From Pseudomonadota bacterium (GTDB lineage Bacteria > Chloroflexota > UBA6077 > JAJPHF01), in contig JAJPHF010000051.1 of NCBI GenBank assembly GCA_021325365.1, forward strand, positions 1 through 64,000: 64,000 nucleotides of DNA, given 5' to 3'. The notes under the pieces were generated by a model. It was not told where the DNA came from. It saw nothing but the letters and a program-made list of their open reading frames with translations, and made no database searches. A program made the translations under genes and the position numbers. The number at the start of each line of letters is the position of its first letter. Position 1 is the first letter of the stretch. Shown here one piece after another: positions 1 to 8,683 of this stretch.

Positions 1-171
1 GCCAGCCCCTGCGGCTGACGGGCTTATGGTCGCACGGCCCCAAAGAGGAGACAGTGAACCCGGTCACAGCGCGCCCGTGAATTGCGTTACGGTGTCCCAG
101 CCACCGCCAAGAAGAACACCGCGAGCACCAGGGCGCGCACGGACGCCAGCTCCACCGGTGATGGCCCGGTC

Positions 172-336
172 TCACGTATCTTGTCGCCGCTCGTCCACTG
201 CGGCGACATACACGACGAGCACAATGATTCCCAGCACCGCGACCACGAAGATGGCCCAGATCACGGGGTCCGCGGGCAGCGCCGGGGAGCCGGGTGGCTC
301 GACGGGTGCCGGGCTGGCGGGCGGGGTGCCTACCAC
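172..336 (-). CDS. Small single-pass membrane protein (54 aa)
   Basis: Read on the minus strand from a GTG preceded by a GAAGGAG ribosome-binding site. The first 24 residues are Pro/Ala/Gly-rich. They are followed by a hydrophobic helix of about 21 residues (from PVIWAIFVV to VVYVAAV) and a short charged tail ending ERRQDT, so it is probably a single-pass membrane protein with a small cytosolic tail. A second tiny hydrophobic frame (22 codons, 87-155, same strand) follows it but has no ribosome-binding site. No family is recognised. The TM segment and the good ribosome-binding site argue for a real gene; its short length keeps confidence moderate. Confidence 0.5.
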   Translation of the reverse strand: MVGTPPASPAPVEPPGSPALPADPVIWAIFVVAVLGIIVLVVYVAAVDERRQDT

Positions 337-751
337 CGCTGCTCCTTCAAGCGGGCCTCACTGTGGGCTCCTGGTGCTCTCGCTGGACTCCACACCGCTG
401 GCACGTCCAGCGCTGGGTGGGCGCCTCGCCCTCGATCAACTCTACTACGAGTACGAGAGCGCGGAGAGCGAGTACGCCGTCAATATTGTGGCCCAGCGCG
501 GAGTCCGCTGAGAGCGCGCTCAGGTGCTGTCGGGACCCCACTGGCGCGCATAAGCGCGGCGGTCTGGAGACCGTGCGCGAGATGGTCCAGAAGCGCGTCG
601 TCGGCCCGGGCGGGCAGCTTCGGCAGCACGCCCCGCGACGGACGCCGACAGCCCCGAAGGCTTCGAGGTGCTGGAGTGCTTCCAGCGGGGCGGGTCCGTC
701 GAGGAGGGGGTGAATCGGGAGCAAGAGTCAGCGTCTCGAAGCAGCGACGGC
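337..751. other. Gap without a convincing gene
   Basis: Several overlapping frames are open on both strands, as expected for GC-rich DNA, but none shows a recognisable domain, signal peptide or good ribosome-binding site. A plus-strand frame ending near 511 has a Tyr/Glu-rich tail (LYYEYESAESEYAV), and a minus-strand frame near 560-620 has a plausible amphipathic stretch (ADDALLDHLAHGLQ). These could be remains of a decayed gene. Nothing here can be named. Confidence 0.3.
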
Positions 752-1570
752 TCAGTCCCGTTGCGGCGCGAGCAGCGCGGCGGCTATCCACCCTTCGACC
801 GTGCCATACGCCACTCGCCGCCACGTGAGCCCCTCGGCGGCGACCTCCTGATCGAGGTTGGTAACCACCTCGGCCTTCGGCAATTCTCGCAGGATGCTGG
901 CCGTCTGGCTGGGCGCTTCGCGTAGATTAGCCCCGTCCTCGCCCACTATTCGCCAGTAGGGCGGCTCGGGGCCGGGCTGCGGCGTCGCGGCCGCGAGCCG
1001 CCCTTCCGACCCCGTGTCGGGCTGATCGCGGGCGGCTTCCAGCGTGCGCTCGGCCTGGGCCGCGGTCCGGGCCTGCGCCGTCGACAATACCCATCGGTCT
1101 TGCACCCGCCGTGTAACCTCTACGCCCGCAAGGGGAACTTCTTTCCCCAGGGCCACCGACCGGGCGACGCCCTGCACACCCACTTCGGCCCATTCCCCGG
1201 CGATCGAGAGGACCGAATAGCGCATCTTGCTAAAGATGGTCTTGCTCAGGTCGCTGTCCAGGCCCGTGGTGCTGACGACGACCAGGTTCCCAAACTCCAG
1301 CGGGCCGGGCCCGGCCCGGACCGCTGGGTCGATGGCATCGAGGAAGGTCGCCCCATCCCCGCGCGCGAAGGCTTGGTACGCGCGTTCGACCGCACCATCG
1401 GGTCCGCTCGGATCGGCGGTCGCGGGCGCGGGGACAATGGTAGCGGCGGCGGCGCGGGTGAGACTGGGGCCGGGCGAGGGGCTGAGAGCGGCAGGCACAG
1501 AGCAGCGAAGGAAGGCCAGGAGTACGAGTGCAGCGCCGAGGCCCCAGAGGAGGCTACGGGCGAGGACCAT
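752..1570 (-). CDS. Exported SH3b-domain protein
   Basis: The protein has 272 residues. An N-terminal hydrophobic segment (about residues 4-22) lacks a proper lipobox because Arg precedes the Cys, so it is either a signal peptide or a membrane anchor. The central region (about 55-175) resembles an NTF2/SnoaL-like stress domain. The last 65 residues are a bacterial SH3 domain, recognised from YWRIV, ANLREAPSQTASIL and the closing GWIAAALL. Such modules usually bind peptidoglycan or mediate extracellular contacts. The start is supported by GGAGG five bases before ATG. It appears to be a single-gene unit. Confidence 0.75.
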   Translation of the reverse strand: MVLARSLLWGLGAALVLLAFLRCSVPAALSPSPGPSLTRAAAATIVPAPATADPSGPDGAVERAYQAFARGDGATFLDAIDPAVRAGPGPLEFGNLVVVSTTGLDSDLSKTIFSKMRYSVLSIAGEWAEVGVQGVARSVALGKEVPLAGVEVTRRVQDRWVLSTAQARTAAQAERTLEAARDQPDTGSEGRLAAATPQPGPEPPYWRIVGEDGANLREAPSQTASILRELPKAEVVTNLDQEVAAEGLTWRRVAYGTVEGWIAAALLAPQRD

Positions 1571-1768
1571 GCGAACCTCCGCCTGTCATCCGCCTATCTA
1601 ACGAGCAGTGCGGGCGTACGGGGACCGGTCGGTCTGCCCCAGGCTGGCTGCAGCATTGGGCTCACCCAGCCACTCACCATCGCGAGCCATCTCTGGCAAG
1701 TGGTTTCCACCCGGAATCTTGTCCACCAGGGAATGGCGCGTTGCCAAGAGGCAGAGGTCACAAAGGAG

Positions 1769-1948
1769 TTACAGGTCATTTACCTGACCACAGGCTGCCG
1801 AGGCGCGTGTGCAGCACGCGAGGGAGGATTTCATCGGGCGCGCGCGGCGGCCGAGGCGGCGGCGCGGCAAGCGCGGCTGTACCAAGCGATCGGTGACCAG
1901 CGCGCCGTCCAGCCTTGCCACCGCGCGGGTCAGCACCTTCGCCAGCAT
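1769..1948 (-). CDS. Possible small Arg-rich protein (59 aa)
   Basis: This minus-strand frame begins with ATG five bases after GAGGAGAG. Residues 1-22 (MLAKVLTRAVARLDGALVTD) could form an amphipathic helix, followed by an Arg/Pro-rich stretch and a Cys-containing tail. It resembles no known family and the composition after residue 25 looks like random GC-rich translation. Only the ribosome-binding site and helix support it. The rest of the 570-base interval between the SH3b gene and the UbiD gene holds nothing else recognisable. Confidence 0.25.
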   Translation of the reverse strand: MLAKVLTRAVARLDGALVTDRLVQPRLPRRRLGRRARPMKSSLACCTRASAACGQVNDL

Positions 1949-2140
1949 GCGGGCTCTCCTCTTCGCTCGTCACACGCAGCGCCATCATACTAGGTCGGCG
2001 CTCCACGGTGGCCGAGCGGTCGGAGCGAGGATGGCGCAGCCTGGCGAGCCCGACTGGTGGACCGCGATGAGCGCGGGCGAGCCAGGGCGCCTCCATCGCA
2101 TATGGCAGCCCTAGCTGGCCCGTGCTCGGGCGGGAGCGCG

Positions 2141-3652
2141 CTAGCGGCCGTAGGGGACCAGGTAGTCGTCGGGGTTGATCTGGTCGGTGCCCGGCACGCT
2201 GATCTCGTCGGGGTAGTTCGCCTTGCGCGTCGCGTCGATGCCCACCTTCGTCACGATGTGCGAGCCGCCGGCCGGGTCGTAGGAGGCCGGGTCGAGCGGC
2301 GACCCGCGGGCGTGCGTGACCATGAAGGTGTCGACGTCGGCGCGCACGCGGGTGGCAATGGCGTGCAGCACGTCCGAGTCGTTCAGGATGTCCACGTCCT
2401 CGTCGACGACGATCACGAACTTGAGGAACGGGTCGGCGGCGAAGGCGGCCATCGCGGCGTTCTTCGGGTCGCCCTCGATGAGCTTCTCCATCTGGATGTA
2501 GCAGATGAAGCGGCAGCGGCCCGACGGCGGCACGTAGACGGCCCGCACGCTGGGCGAGGCGATCTTGACCGTCTTCTGGATGTAGCTGAGGCGCGTCACG
2601 CCGCTGAGCAGCAGGTTGTCGGGGTGGCCCACGAACGACGATTGGTAGAGCGCGTCGCGGCGCATGGTGATCGTCTTGACCTTGACGACCGGGTTGCTCC
2701 GCTGGGGGCCGTAGGTGCCCGGGTACTCGCCGAATGGCGCCTCGGGCCGGCGCAGGTCGGGCAGGATCTCGCCCTCGATGACGATCTCGGCATCGGCCGG
2801 CACTTCCAGGTCGCTGGTCTCGCACTTGACGATGCGCAGCGGCTCGCCGAGCATCGCGCCGGCGAAGGTGAACTCGTCGGTCTCGTAGGGGGTGAAGCTC
2901 AGGCAGCCCAGGTGGACGGCTGGGTGGTGGCCGATGAAGATGGCGACGGGGGTCGGCTCGTGCCGCGCCATGTGCTTCTTCAGGATGTAGTGGCCGTGGG
3001 CGGTCTCCGAGATCTGGATCCCGAACTCGTCCCGCGCCTGGCGCATGAGGCGGTAGATGCCCGCGTTGCGCACGCGGGTGTCCGGATCGCGCATGGTCTC
3101 GAAGCAGCAGGTGATGTAGTAGCCGGCGTCCTTCTCGTGGTAGGTGAGCAGCGGCAGGTCGTAGACGTTGATCTCGTCGCCGCGGAGCACGACCTCCTTG
3201 ACCGGCGCCTCGTCGCGGGCCACCAGGACGGGGTCCAGCGGGTGGTCCTCGCGCCAGCTATACTCGCGCGTGAAGTCGGGCACGGTGGCGTCGGCCGGCA
3301 GCCCGATCGCCATCGCCAGGCGCTGGAAGCTGGCGTGGACATTGGTGACGACCGGCAGCCGCGAGCCTTTCACGTTCCGAAAGATGACGACCGGGTAGCG
3401 GCCCTGGCGCTCGAGCTTCGCCAGCAGCGCGGTGACCTCGTACTTCGGGTCCACCTCGCGGTCGACATAGTAGACCTGATCGGGGTGGTGCTGCTCGAGG
3501 AAGCGCAGATACCCGCGCAGGTCGCGCCCGGTGGGCGCCGCGGTGCGGGTCGCGCGCTCGGCGACCGGCACATTGCCCGCTTTCGGCAGGACGGCGAAGT
3601 CCATCCCGTAGGCGCCTGCCGCCTCGCGTGGGGTCTCGCGTACGCGTGCCAT
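2141..3652 (-). CDS. UbiD family decarboxylase
   Basis: This 503-residue protein matches the length and motif order of UbiD-type (de)carboxylases, which use prenylated FMN to (de)carboxylate aromatic, heteroaromatic or unsaturated acids. Family signatures include the N-terminal LRGYLRFLEQ, the VIFRNVKGSRLPVVTN strand-turn, FGEYPGTYG, the metal/cofactor-binding NAGIYR region, and VVDEDVDILND near the C-terminus. The start follows GGAGAGGGAG. It lies 107 bases downstream of a same-strand SBP lipoprotein gene, suggesting a shared transcript and an aromatic or carboxylate substrate, which is inference. No UbiX-type prenyltransferase is in the window. The substrate cannot be told from the sequence. 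Confidence 0.93.
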   Translation of the reverse strand: MARVRETPREAAGAYGMDFAVLPKAGNVPVAERATRTAAPTGRDLRGYLRFLEQHHPDQVYYVDREVDPKYEVTALLAKLERQGRYPVVIFRNVKGSRLPVVTNVHASFQRLAMAIGLPADATVPDFTREYSWREDHPLDPVLVARDEAPVKEVVLRGDEINVYDLPLLTYHEKDAGYYITCCFETMRDPDTRVRNAGIYRLMRQARDEFGIQISETAHGHYILKKHMARHEPTPVAIFIGHHPAVHLGCLSFTPYETDEFTFAGAMLGEPLRIVKCETSDLEVPADAEIVIEGEILPDLRRPEAPFGEYPGTYGPQRSNPVVKVKTITMRRDALYQSSFVGHPDNLLLSGVTRLSYIQKTVKIASPSVRAVYVPPSGRCRFICYIQMEKLIEGDPKNAAMAAFAADPFLKFVIVVDEDVDILNDSDVLHAIATRVRADVDTFMVTHARGSPLDPASYDPAGGSHIVTKVGIDATRKANYPDEISVPGTDQINPDDYLVPYGR

Positions 3653-3759
3653 GGTCTCCCTCTCCTCCGCTCGGGTCGCCGGCGAGCGGCGGCCGGGCGA
3701 GCTGTGCGTGGGGCGCGGCCGCCGACGCGCACTGGCGGCCTGGCCCCGTCCCTGGCGGG

Positions 3760-4905
3760 TCAGCGATACGGGCCGAGGGTGCGGTCCGCGGCGTCGGCGA
3801 AGCTGTGGTCCACGACGTCGTCGACGTTGATGCGCGTGGGCTGAAGGCCCGTGGACAGCCAGAAGTCCTGGTCCTCGGCGAGGCTCGCCATGTTCATGTG
3901 GCCGTCGGGGGCGAGGCCGGGCATGACCATGCGGTCGTAGAGGGCCGGGTCTTTGACGGTCGTGTTGCGCGTCAGGATGGCGACGGCCTGCTCGCGCTTC
4001 GCGGCGTCGTGCTTCACGAAGGCGTCGTTGTAGTAGCGCACGCCCTTGAGGTAGGCGACCATGAAGCGCCGGGCCGCGTCCGGCTGGCTCTGGATGAACG
4101 GGCCGCCGTAGATCACCTCCGCGATCTGGTAGCCGGGCAGCAGCTCGTCGGTCCGCTGGTACACGGTGCCGGTCCCCTGGTCGACGATGCGCGTCACGAA
4201 CGGCTCGATCGTCACCGACGCGTCGACGCTGCCGCTCGCCATCGCCGTGACGTGCTCCGGAAAGCCCAGCTCGGTCACGTCGGCGTCGGCCAGGGTGAGC
4301 CCCCCCTGGCGCAGCCAGGCGGCCAACGCCACCTCGGTGGTGATGCCGTGCGCGGGCAGGGCCACCTTGCGGCCCCGCAGGTCGGCGGGACTGCGCAGCT
4401 GCCCGCTGTCGGCCAGGTCCTTGCGGAAGAGCAGCGCCTGGAAGCCGAAGCCCGGGGGCGACGAGCCCTTGTCGGCGACGAGCTTGAGGTCGATGCCGCG
4501 CGCCACGGCGTTGTACAGCCCGGCGCTGTGCGCGCCGCCGCCCGCGTCGAGCTGCCCGGCCCCGAGCGGCGCGACCATGCGCGCGGCTGAGTCGAAGGGT
4601 GACATCTCCAGCTCGATGCCTTGCTCCTTGAAGTAGCCGAGGTCCTGCGCGATGAAGAACCCGGCGTCGCTGGCGGCGCTGAGCACGCCCAGGCGCACGG
4701 TATCGGCGGCGGGCGGGGTATCGCCCGCCGGCGCGGCGGCCGCGGCATCGCCGCTCAGGGCGGGCGGTGCGCTGGCAGCGGGCAGGCCGGCCTCGGCCGG
4801 GGAGCCGGCCGCCTGCGGCGCGGGGGTGGGCACGCCCGCCCCCGCGCAGGCGGCGAGCGCGAGGGCACAGGCGATCAGGCAGCCGGCAGTCCGGGCCAAG
4901 CTCAT
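3760..4905 (-). CDS. ABC transporter substrate-binding lipoprotein (NMT1/TauA type)
   Basis: A 381-residue lipoprotein with a short positively charged N-terminus, a hydrophobic core and the lipobox LAAC (Cys about 20), then an Ala/Pro linker. The mature part is a type II periplasmic-binding fold of the NitT/TauT class: VRLGVLSAASDAGFFIAQDLGYFKEQG, then an AARMVAPLGAGQLDAGGG ligand loop, VALPAHGITTEVALAAWL, and a C-terminal segment ending AADRTLGPY. The ATG at 4905 fits the signal peptide; an upstream start would add 47 non-signal residues. The UbiD-family gene follows it. No permease or ATPase is nearby. The ligand is unknown. Confidence 0.9.
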   Translation of the reverse strand: MSLARTAGCLIACALALAACAGAGVPTPAPQAAGSPAEAGLPAASAPPALSGDAAAAAPAGDTPPAADTVRLGVLSAASDAGFFIAQDLGYFKEQGIELEMSPFDSAARMVAPLGAGQLDAGGGAHSAGLYNAVARGIDLKLVADKGSSPPGFGFQALLFRKDLADSGQLRSPADLRGRKVALPAHGITTEVALAAWLRQGGLTLADADVTELGFPEHVTAMASGSVDASVTIEPFVTRIVDQGTGTVYQRTDELLPGYQIAEVIYGGPFIQSQPDAARRFMVAYLKGVRYYNDAFVKHDAAKREQAVAILTRNTTVKDPALYDRMVMPGLAPDGHMNMASLAEDQDFWLSTGLQPTRINVDDVVDHSFADAADRTLGPYR

Positions 4906-5303
4906 CCTGCCGTGGTCGACCTCGAAGCGCTCACTGTACTGGACACGGTCCGCCGTGGCGGCGCTCACGGTCCTCCACCCGGCCCCCGGCCATCCCCGCA
5001 TGAGCGATAACACGCCGCGCGGACACGAGTCCGCGGGTAACTTCATAGTACGCGATCGGCGCTACGCACGCGAGTGCGGCGCAACGCGGCTCAAGTCTGG
5101 CGGATCGCGGCTCACTACGCACGCCCGGCGCATCACGCGGAAGCCGCCGCGCGCTCGCCCGCGACGGGCGAGCACGGCCGGCTTGCCGCGCGCTTGTGAC
5201 GGCCGGCGCGAGCGTTGACGGCGCTGGCGGGTGGGGGCTACGATGAGCTTGCGGCCCGCCTCGCACCCGACTCACGCAGGCCAGGCCACGAGGAGGAAAG
5301 ACG
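4906..5303. other. Divergent intergenic region
   Basis: About 400 bases separate the minus-strand SBP lipoprotein gene from the plus-strand binding-fold gene. No open frame on either strand looks coding. The stretch 5140-5215 is rich in GCGCG-type self-complementary words. Promoters for both genes should lie here, but no clear -35/-10 pair can be recognised. Confidence 0.4.
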
Positions 5304-6227
5304 ATGGGCAAACGACTCGAGCTGGAGACGACGGCCCCGTTCCAGGGGCTCCCTGAGCTGGTGGCCTACGACGAGGGCCTGTTCGCGGCCGAAGGGCTGG
5401 ACGTCGTGTTCGTGCAGCGCGGCGAGAAGGCCCCGGTGCGGGTGGACCGCGCGATCACCAGCCCCGTGCAGGTGAGCCCGTTCGGCAGCCACGGCAGCAG
5501 CCTGGAGACCGGCAAGGCGGCGATGTTCAACGCCTGCGAGTGCGGCAACTACACTCGCGCCGAGCGCTCCAACGCGGGTGGGCGCCAGCTCGGGCGCCGC
5601 GGCATCGTCGTGTTCGCGGCGATCGCCGTGCCGCCGTGGTCCGACGTGTACACGCCGCAGCAGCTGGCCAACAAGGTGGTCGGCGTCCCGTACCACGCGG
5701 GGACGCACTACCTGGCGCTCGGCCTGCTGGAAGGCTTCCTGCGCCGCGACGAGATCAAGACCTGCCTGGCGCCCAACAGCGCGGGCCTGCGCTACAAGGC
5801 GCTCATGAACGGCGAGGTTGACGCGACGACGCTGACGGAGCCGTACATCACCGTGGCCGAGAAGGCGGGCTGCCGTATCATCCTCGCCGCCCCGTACCAC
5901 GGCACCGAGGTGGCGACGAACGACGTGGACGCCGAGACGTACCGGGCGTTCAACCGGGCGGTGCGCGAGGCGGTGCGGCGGATCAACGCCGACAAGCGGA
6001 AGTACCTGCAGTACTTCATCGACTACCACAAGGACGATCCCGCGGTCGCGGCGCTCACCGTGGACGACCTGCGCCCCAGCCGCCTCATCGTAGTCGACCC
6101 GGCGCCGATCCCCGAGGAGGAGGCGCGGCGCACCTACGAGTGGATGCGCAGCTGGGGCCTGCTGGGCGACGTGAGCTGGCAGGATCTGTGCGACGTCGAG
6201 CGGCAGATGGCGGCCCACAGCGCCTAA
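5304..6227 (+). CDS. NMT1/THI5-like binding-fold protein without signal peptide
   Basis: This 307-residue protein opens with the periplasmic-binding pattern PFQGLPELVAYDEGLFAAEGLDV and has the fold's hinge region, with HAGTHYLALGLLEGFL and GEVDATTLTEPYI. It has no signal peptide or lipobox: the fold starts within ten residues of the ATG, which follows GAGGAGGAAAGACG. A Cys pair, C78-E-C80, sits in MFNACECGNYTR. Cytosolic relatives of this fold include THI5-type pyrimidine synthases and the 4,5-dihydroxyphthalate decarboxylase family, so an enzymatic role is possible. It is divergent from the SBP/UbiD pair and ends at a strong hairpin. Confidence 0.8.
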   Translation: MGKRLELETTAPFQGLPELVAYDEGLFAAEGLDVVFVQRGEKAPVRVDRAITSPVQVSPFGSHGSSLETGKAAMFNACECGNYTRAERSNAGGRQLGRRGIVVFAAIAVPPWSDVYTPQQLANKVVGVPYHAGTHYLALGLLEGFLRRDEIKTCLAPNSAGLRYKALMNGEVDATTLTEPYITVAEKAGCRIILAAPYHGTEVATNDVDAETYRAFNRAVREAVRRINADKRKYLQYFIDYHKDDPAVAALTVDDLRPSRLIVVDPAPIPEEEARRTYEWMRSWGLLGDVSWQDLCDVERQMAAHSA

Positions 6228-6297
6228 GCTGCTGGCTCCAGGCGGCCTCGACGTCGTCGCCGGGAGCGGCGGGCCACGCCATCGCTCCTGTACGCTG

Positions 6298-6345
6298 GAT
6301 GTGAACGGAGGCGGGTGCGAACACGCACCCGCCTCCGTTCACATC
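6298..6345. terminator. Bidirectional hairpin terminator
   Basis: Perfect inverted repeat with two 22-base arms (6298-6319 and 6324-6345) and a 4-base loop AACA. It lies between the convergent ends of the binding-fold gene and the glycosidase gene. There is no long T-tract on either side, but the position and stem length fit a terminator working in both directions. Confidence 0.85.
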
Positions 6346-6384
6346 TGGCAGTGAGCCCCGGGACGCGGACCGCGGCCGTGCGCG

Positions 6385-7989
6385 TCAGGGGCGCGGCGGG
6401 GCGATGGGGCTGGGCGTCGGCAAGAACGTCGCGTGCGGCGTCGGGCTCGGGCCGGGCGTCGGGGTGTAGGTGGGGGCGGGCGCGACGGCCTGGGTCATGT
6501 CCTCGACGATCAGCCACGGGCTGCCGCCCACGAGGTACGCGGTCGGGTCGCGCGGGTCGGAGTTGTTGCGCGAGGGCTCCAGGTTCAGCGGGTAGTAGCC
6601 GTTGGTGGCCGCGAGCGGCTGCTCACGCCCGTACTTGTCCACGAGCCGCGCCGAGCGACTCTGGGCCGGCAGGGCGTAGGTGGCCGGCAGGGGCGAGCCG
6701 TTCCAGACCACGGTGACGCGCTCGGCGCCGCGGTCGAGCACCACCACGTTCACCGCCGCCGGCCAGGGCCACTGATAGCGGTTGGTGTTGGAGGCCAACA
6801 GCGTGGTGATCTCCTGCTCGCTGGGGGGGATCTGCGAGCCCCCCCAGTAGTAGGTCGCCCCGCGCACATTCTGCAGGTAGCGCGCGGCTACCTGATAGGC
6901 GAGGTACTCGGGCCGCACCGTGCCGTCGTTGCGCGTCAGGCCCCAGTACTCATCCTCGTTCTCGGGGGCCTCGTCCTTCATCTTGTAGATGCTGTAGCGC
7001 TGCACGCCGGCCGCGCGCGCCAAGGCCATCGCCTCGATCACGTAGGAGGCTTGCTCGTCGAGCGTCGCCCGGAACGGGCCCTCGCCGGCGGCTACCCGCG
7101 GATCGTCCTTGACGAGCACGTTGCTCTCGGCGATCCAGATGGGCTTGTCGAGGCCCTTCTCGCGGAGGATGCGGCGGAAGACCGTCGGCACGGCGTAGGC
7201 GTTCAGCGGGTTGCCGTAGGTGTGGGCGTCCACGACGTCGAAGTACCAGTTGTACCGCGCCGCGTTGGGATCGCCGCCGATGGCGTCGAGCACTCGCTGC
7301 AGGTACTGCGGGCGGCCGGCCTCCTTGTCCCAGGAGTAGGTGAACCCGGCCATCATCACCTTCGCGTCGGGGTTCACGGACTTCGCGGCCAAATACGCCG
7401 TCTTCAGCACCTGAGCGTAGTCCTCGGGCGTGCCTGCGAAGGTGTGGTAGTCGTTGTCGCGGTACATGTCGGGCTCGTTGTAGAACACCCAGTTGTTGAT
7501 GCGCCCGCGGTAGTGCCCGACGAGCTGCTTGACGTAGGCTGCCCAGTAGTTCCGCGGATCGTCGATCGGCAGCTGCAGGTTGGCGGGTACGCTGCGCCCT
7601 CCAAAGCTCGGGTCGCGCGCGGCCCAGCGCGGCGTGTACACCGTAACGCCGATGATCTCGAGGCCTAGTGCGAGCTGGGCGTCGATGTCCGCGTCGGAGT
7701 AGTAGCCCTGCTGGAACTCGCCGCTGTTGTTGGGTTGAATCTGGTCCCAGGGGAAGATCAGCCGCTGCCACTTGACGCCCGCGTTGAGGGCGGCCTGCGG
7801 TGCCGAGATCGCCTGGACCGCCCCAAACCACGGATCGTCGCTGCTGACTGGCGGCAGCGGCGTCGGGGCGGGCGGTGCGCCCCCCTGCGCGGCGGGCGGG
7901 ACGCCCTGCGCGCGGACCGGCAGCTGCCCCACCACCAGTGCGGCGACCACGACGCCGAACAAGAGCCGCCCGAGCATCACCCGCTTCAT
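6385..7989 (-). CDS. Secreted glycoside hydrolase-like protein (GH39/GH5-type TIM barrel)
   Basis: A 534-residue exported protein. Residues 1-28 form a signal peptide ending VRAQG, followed by a Pro-rich linker. The body is a clan GH-A type barrel: NNWVFYNEPDMY holds the likely acid/base Glu after Asn, and KPIWIAESNVL near residue 290 holds the likely nucleophile Glu. WGLTRNDGTVRPEYLAYQ is typical of such barrels. The C-terminal part (about 390-500) looks like a beta-sandwich, with a Pro/Thr-rich tail. The ATG follows GAGGGGAGCTAG. The exact GH family and polysaccharide substrate cannot be assigned by eye. Confidence 0.8.
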   Translation of the reverse strand: MKRVMLGRLLFGVVVAALVVGQLPVRAQGVPPAAQGGAPPAPTPLPPVSSDDPWFGAVQAISAPQAALNAGVKWQRLIFPWDQIQPNNSGEFQQGYYSDADIDAQLALGLEIIGVTVYTPRWAARDPSFGGRSVPANLQLPIDDPRNYWAAYVKQLVGHYRGRINNWVFYNEPDMYRDNDYHTFAGTPEDYAQVLKTAYLAAKSVNPDAKVMMAGFTYSWDKEAGRPQYLQRVLDAIGGDPNAARYNWYFDVVDAHTYGNPLNAYAVPTVFRRILREKGLDKPIWIAESNVLVKDDPRVAAGEGPFRATLDEQASYVIEAMALARAAGVQRYSIYKMKDEAPENEDEYWGLTRNDGTVRPEYLAYQVAARYLQNVRGATYYWGGSQIPPSEQEITTLLASNTNRYQWPWPAAVNVVVLDRGAERVTVVWNGSPLPATYALPAQSRSARLVDKYGREQPLAATNGYYPLNLEPSRNNSDPRDPTAYLVGGSPWLIVEDMTQAVAPAPTYTPTPGPSPTPHATFLPTPSPIAPPRP

Positions 7990-8096
7990 CTAGCTCCCCT
8001 CGCCCCGCCCCCGGCGGGACCATGATCCGGGGCCGATCGCCCACGGCGCGCAGCCGGCTGCCGAGGCACCCGCCAGCGCGACACAGCCGGCCACGC

Positions 8097-8110
8097 TAAG
8101 CTATAGCTTA
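8097..8110. promoter_or_regulatory. AT-rich palindrome in divergent promoter region
   Basis: TAAGCTATAGCTTA is a perfect 14-base palindrome in the 304-base region between the divergent glycosidase and Rieske ferredoxin genes. It is conspicuously AT-rich against its surroundings. Symmetric sites in such a position are commonly operators for dimeric repressors. No regulator gene is adjacent, so the binding protein is unknown. The rest of the 7990-8293 gap shows no gene. Confidence 0.4.
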
Positions 8111-8293
8111 CTGGCCTTGTAGCGAGCGGCGCAGCTATATCGCGGCCGCGGACCAGCCGGCCGGCTCGGGCGCCGGCCCGGCGCACCGCTCCGGCGGGCG
8201 CGAGATGCTAGAATGCGCCCGGCGCACCATAGCCGGTCCCGGCCAGGACGCGGCGACGATCGAGCTAAACGGCGAACTACGGTACAGGGAAGC

Positions 8294-8623
8294 ATGGGCG
8301 AATTCGTCAAGGTCGCGCGGGTGGCGGACATCCCGTCCGGGCAGGGCCGGCGGGTTGAGGTCGCCGGACGCTCGGTCGCCCTGTTCAACTGCGCGGGCAC
8401 GTTCTACGCGGTGGACGACACCTGCACGCACGCCCAGGCGTCGCTCTCCGAGGGCTTCCTGGAGGGCGCCACGATCGAGTGCCCGCTGCACGGCGGGCGC
8501 TTCGACCTGCGCACGGGCGCGGCCGTCTGGTCGCCGGCGTTCCGGCCCGTGGCCACCTACGCCGTGCGCGTCGAGGGCGACGACGTCCTCCTCGATCCGA
8601 CGCCGCGCGGCCCCGCGGCGTAG
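8294..8623 (+). CDS. Rieske [2Fe-2S] ferredoxin
   Basis: A 109-residue protein of the size of dioxygenase-type Rieske ferredoxins. The two cluster boxes are CTH (Cys44, His46) and CPLHGG (Cys63, His66), with the usual spacing and the following RFDLRTG. It carries no signal peptide or membrane anchor, so it is a soluble cytosolic electron carrier, commonly for ring-hydroxylating oxygenases or nitrite reductases. No oxygenase subunit lies next to it, so its partner is not evident. The start is the ATG after AGGGAAGC; the longer upstream frame has no ferredoxin sequence. Confidence 0.92.
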   Translation: MGEFVKVARVADIPSGQGRRVEVAGRSVALFNCAGTFYAVDDTCTHAQASLSEGFLEGATIECPLHGGRFDLRTGAAVWSPAFRPVATYAVRVEGDDVLLDPTPRGPAA

Positions 8624-8683
8624 CCCCGCCGCCGCGCCCGGTCACGGCGAGGGACGCCCGACAGCCGATAGCCTCGGGCCGCC

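Noticed and set aside
87..155. A 22-codon hydrophobic frame on the minus strand
   Set aside because: Too short, and there is no ribosome-binding site; kept only as a note with the 54-aa protein.
2057..3844. Long plus-strand frame opposite UbiD
   Set aside because: Antisense shadow of the UbiD gene, rich in Val/Arg/His/Asp as is typical of complement frames in GC-rich DNA, with no domain.
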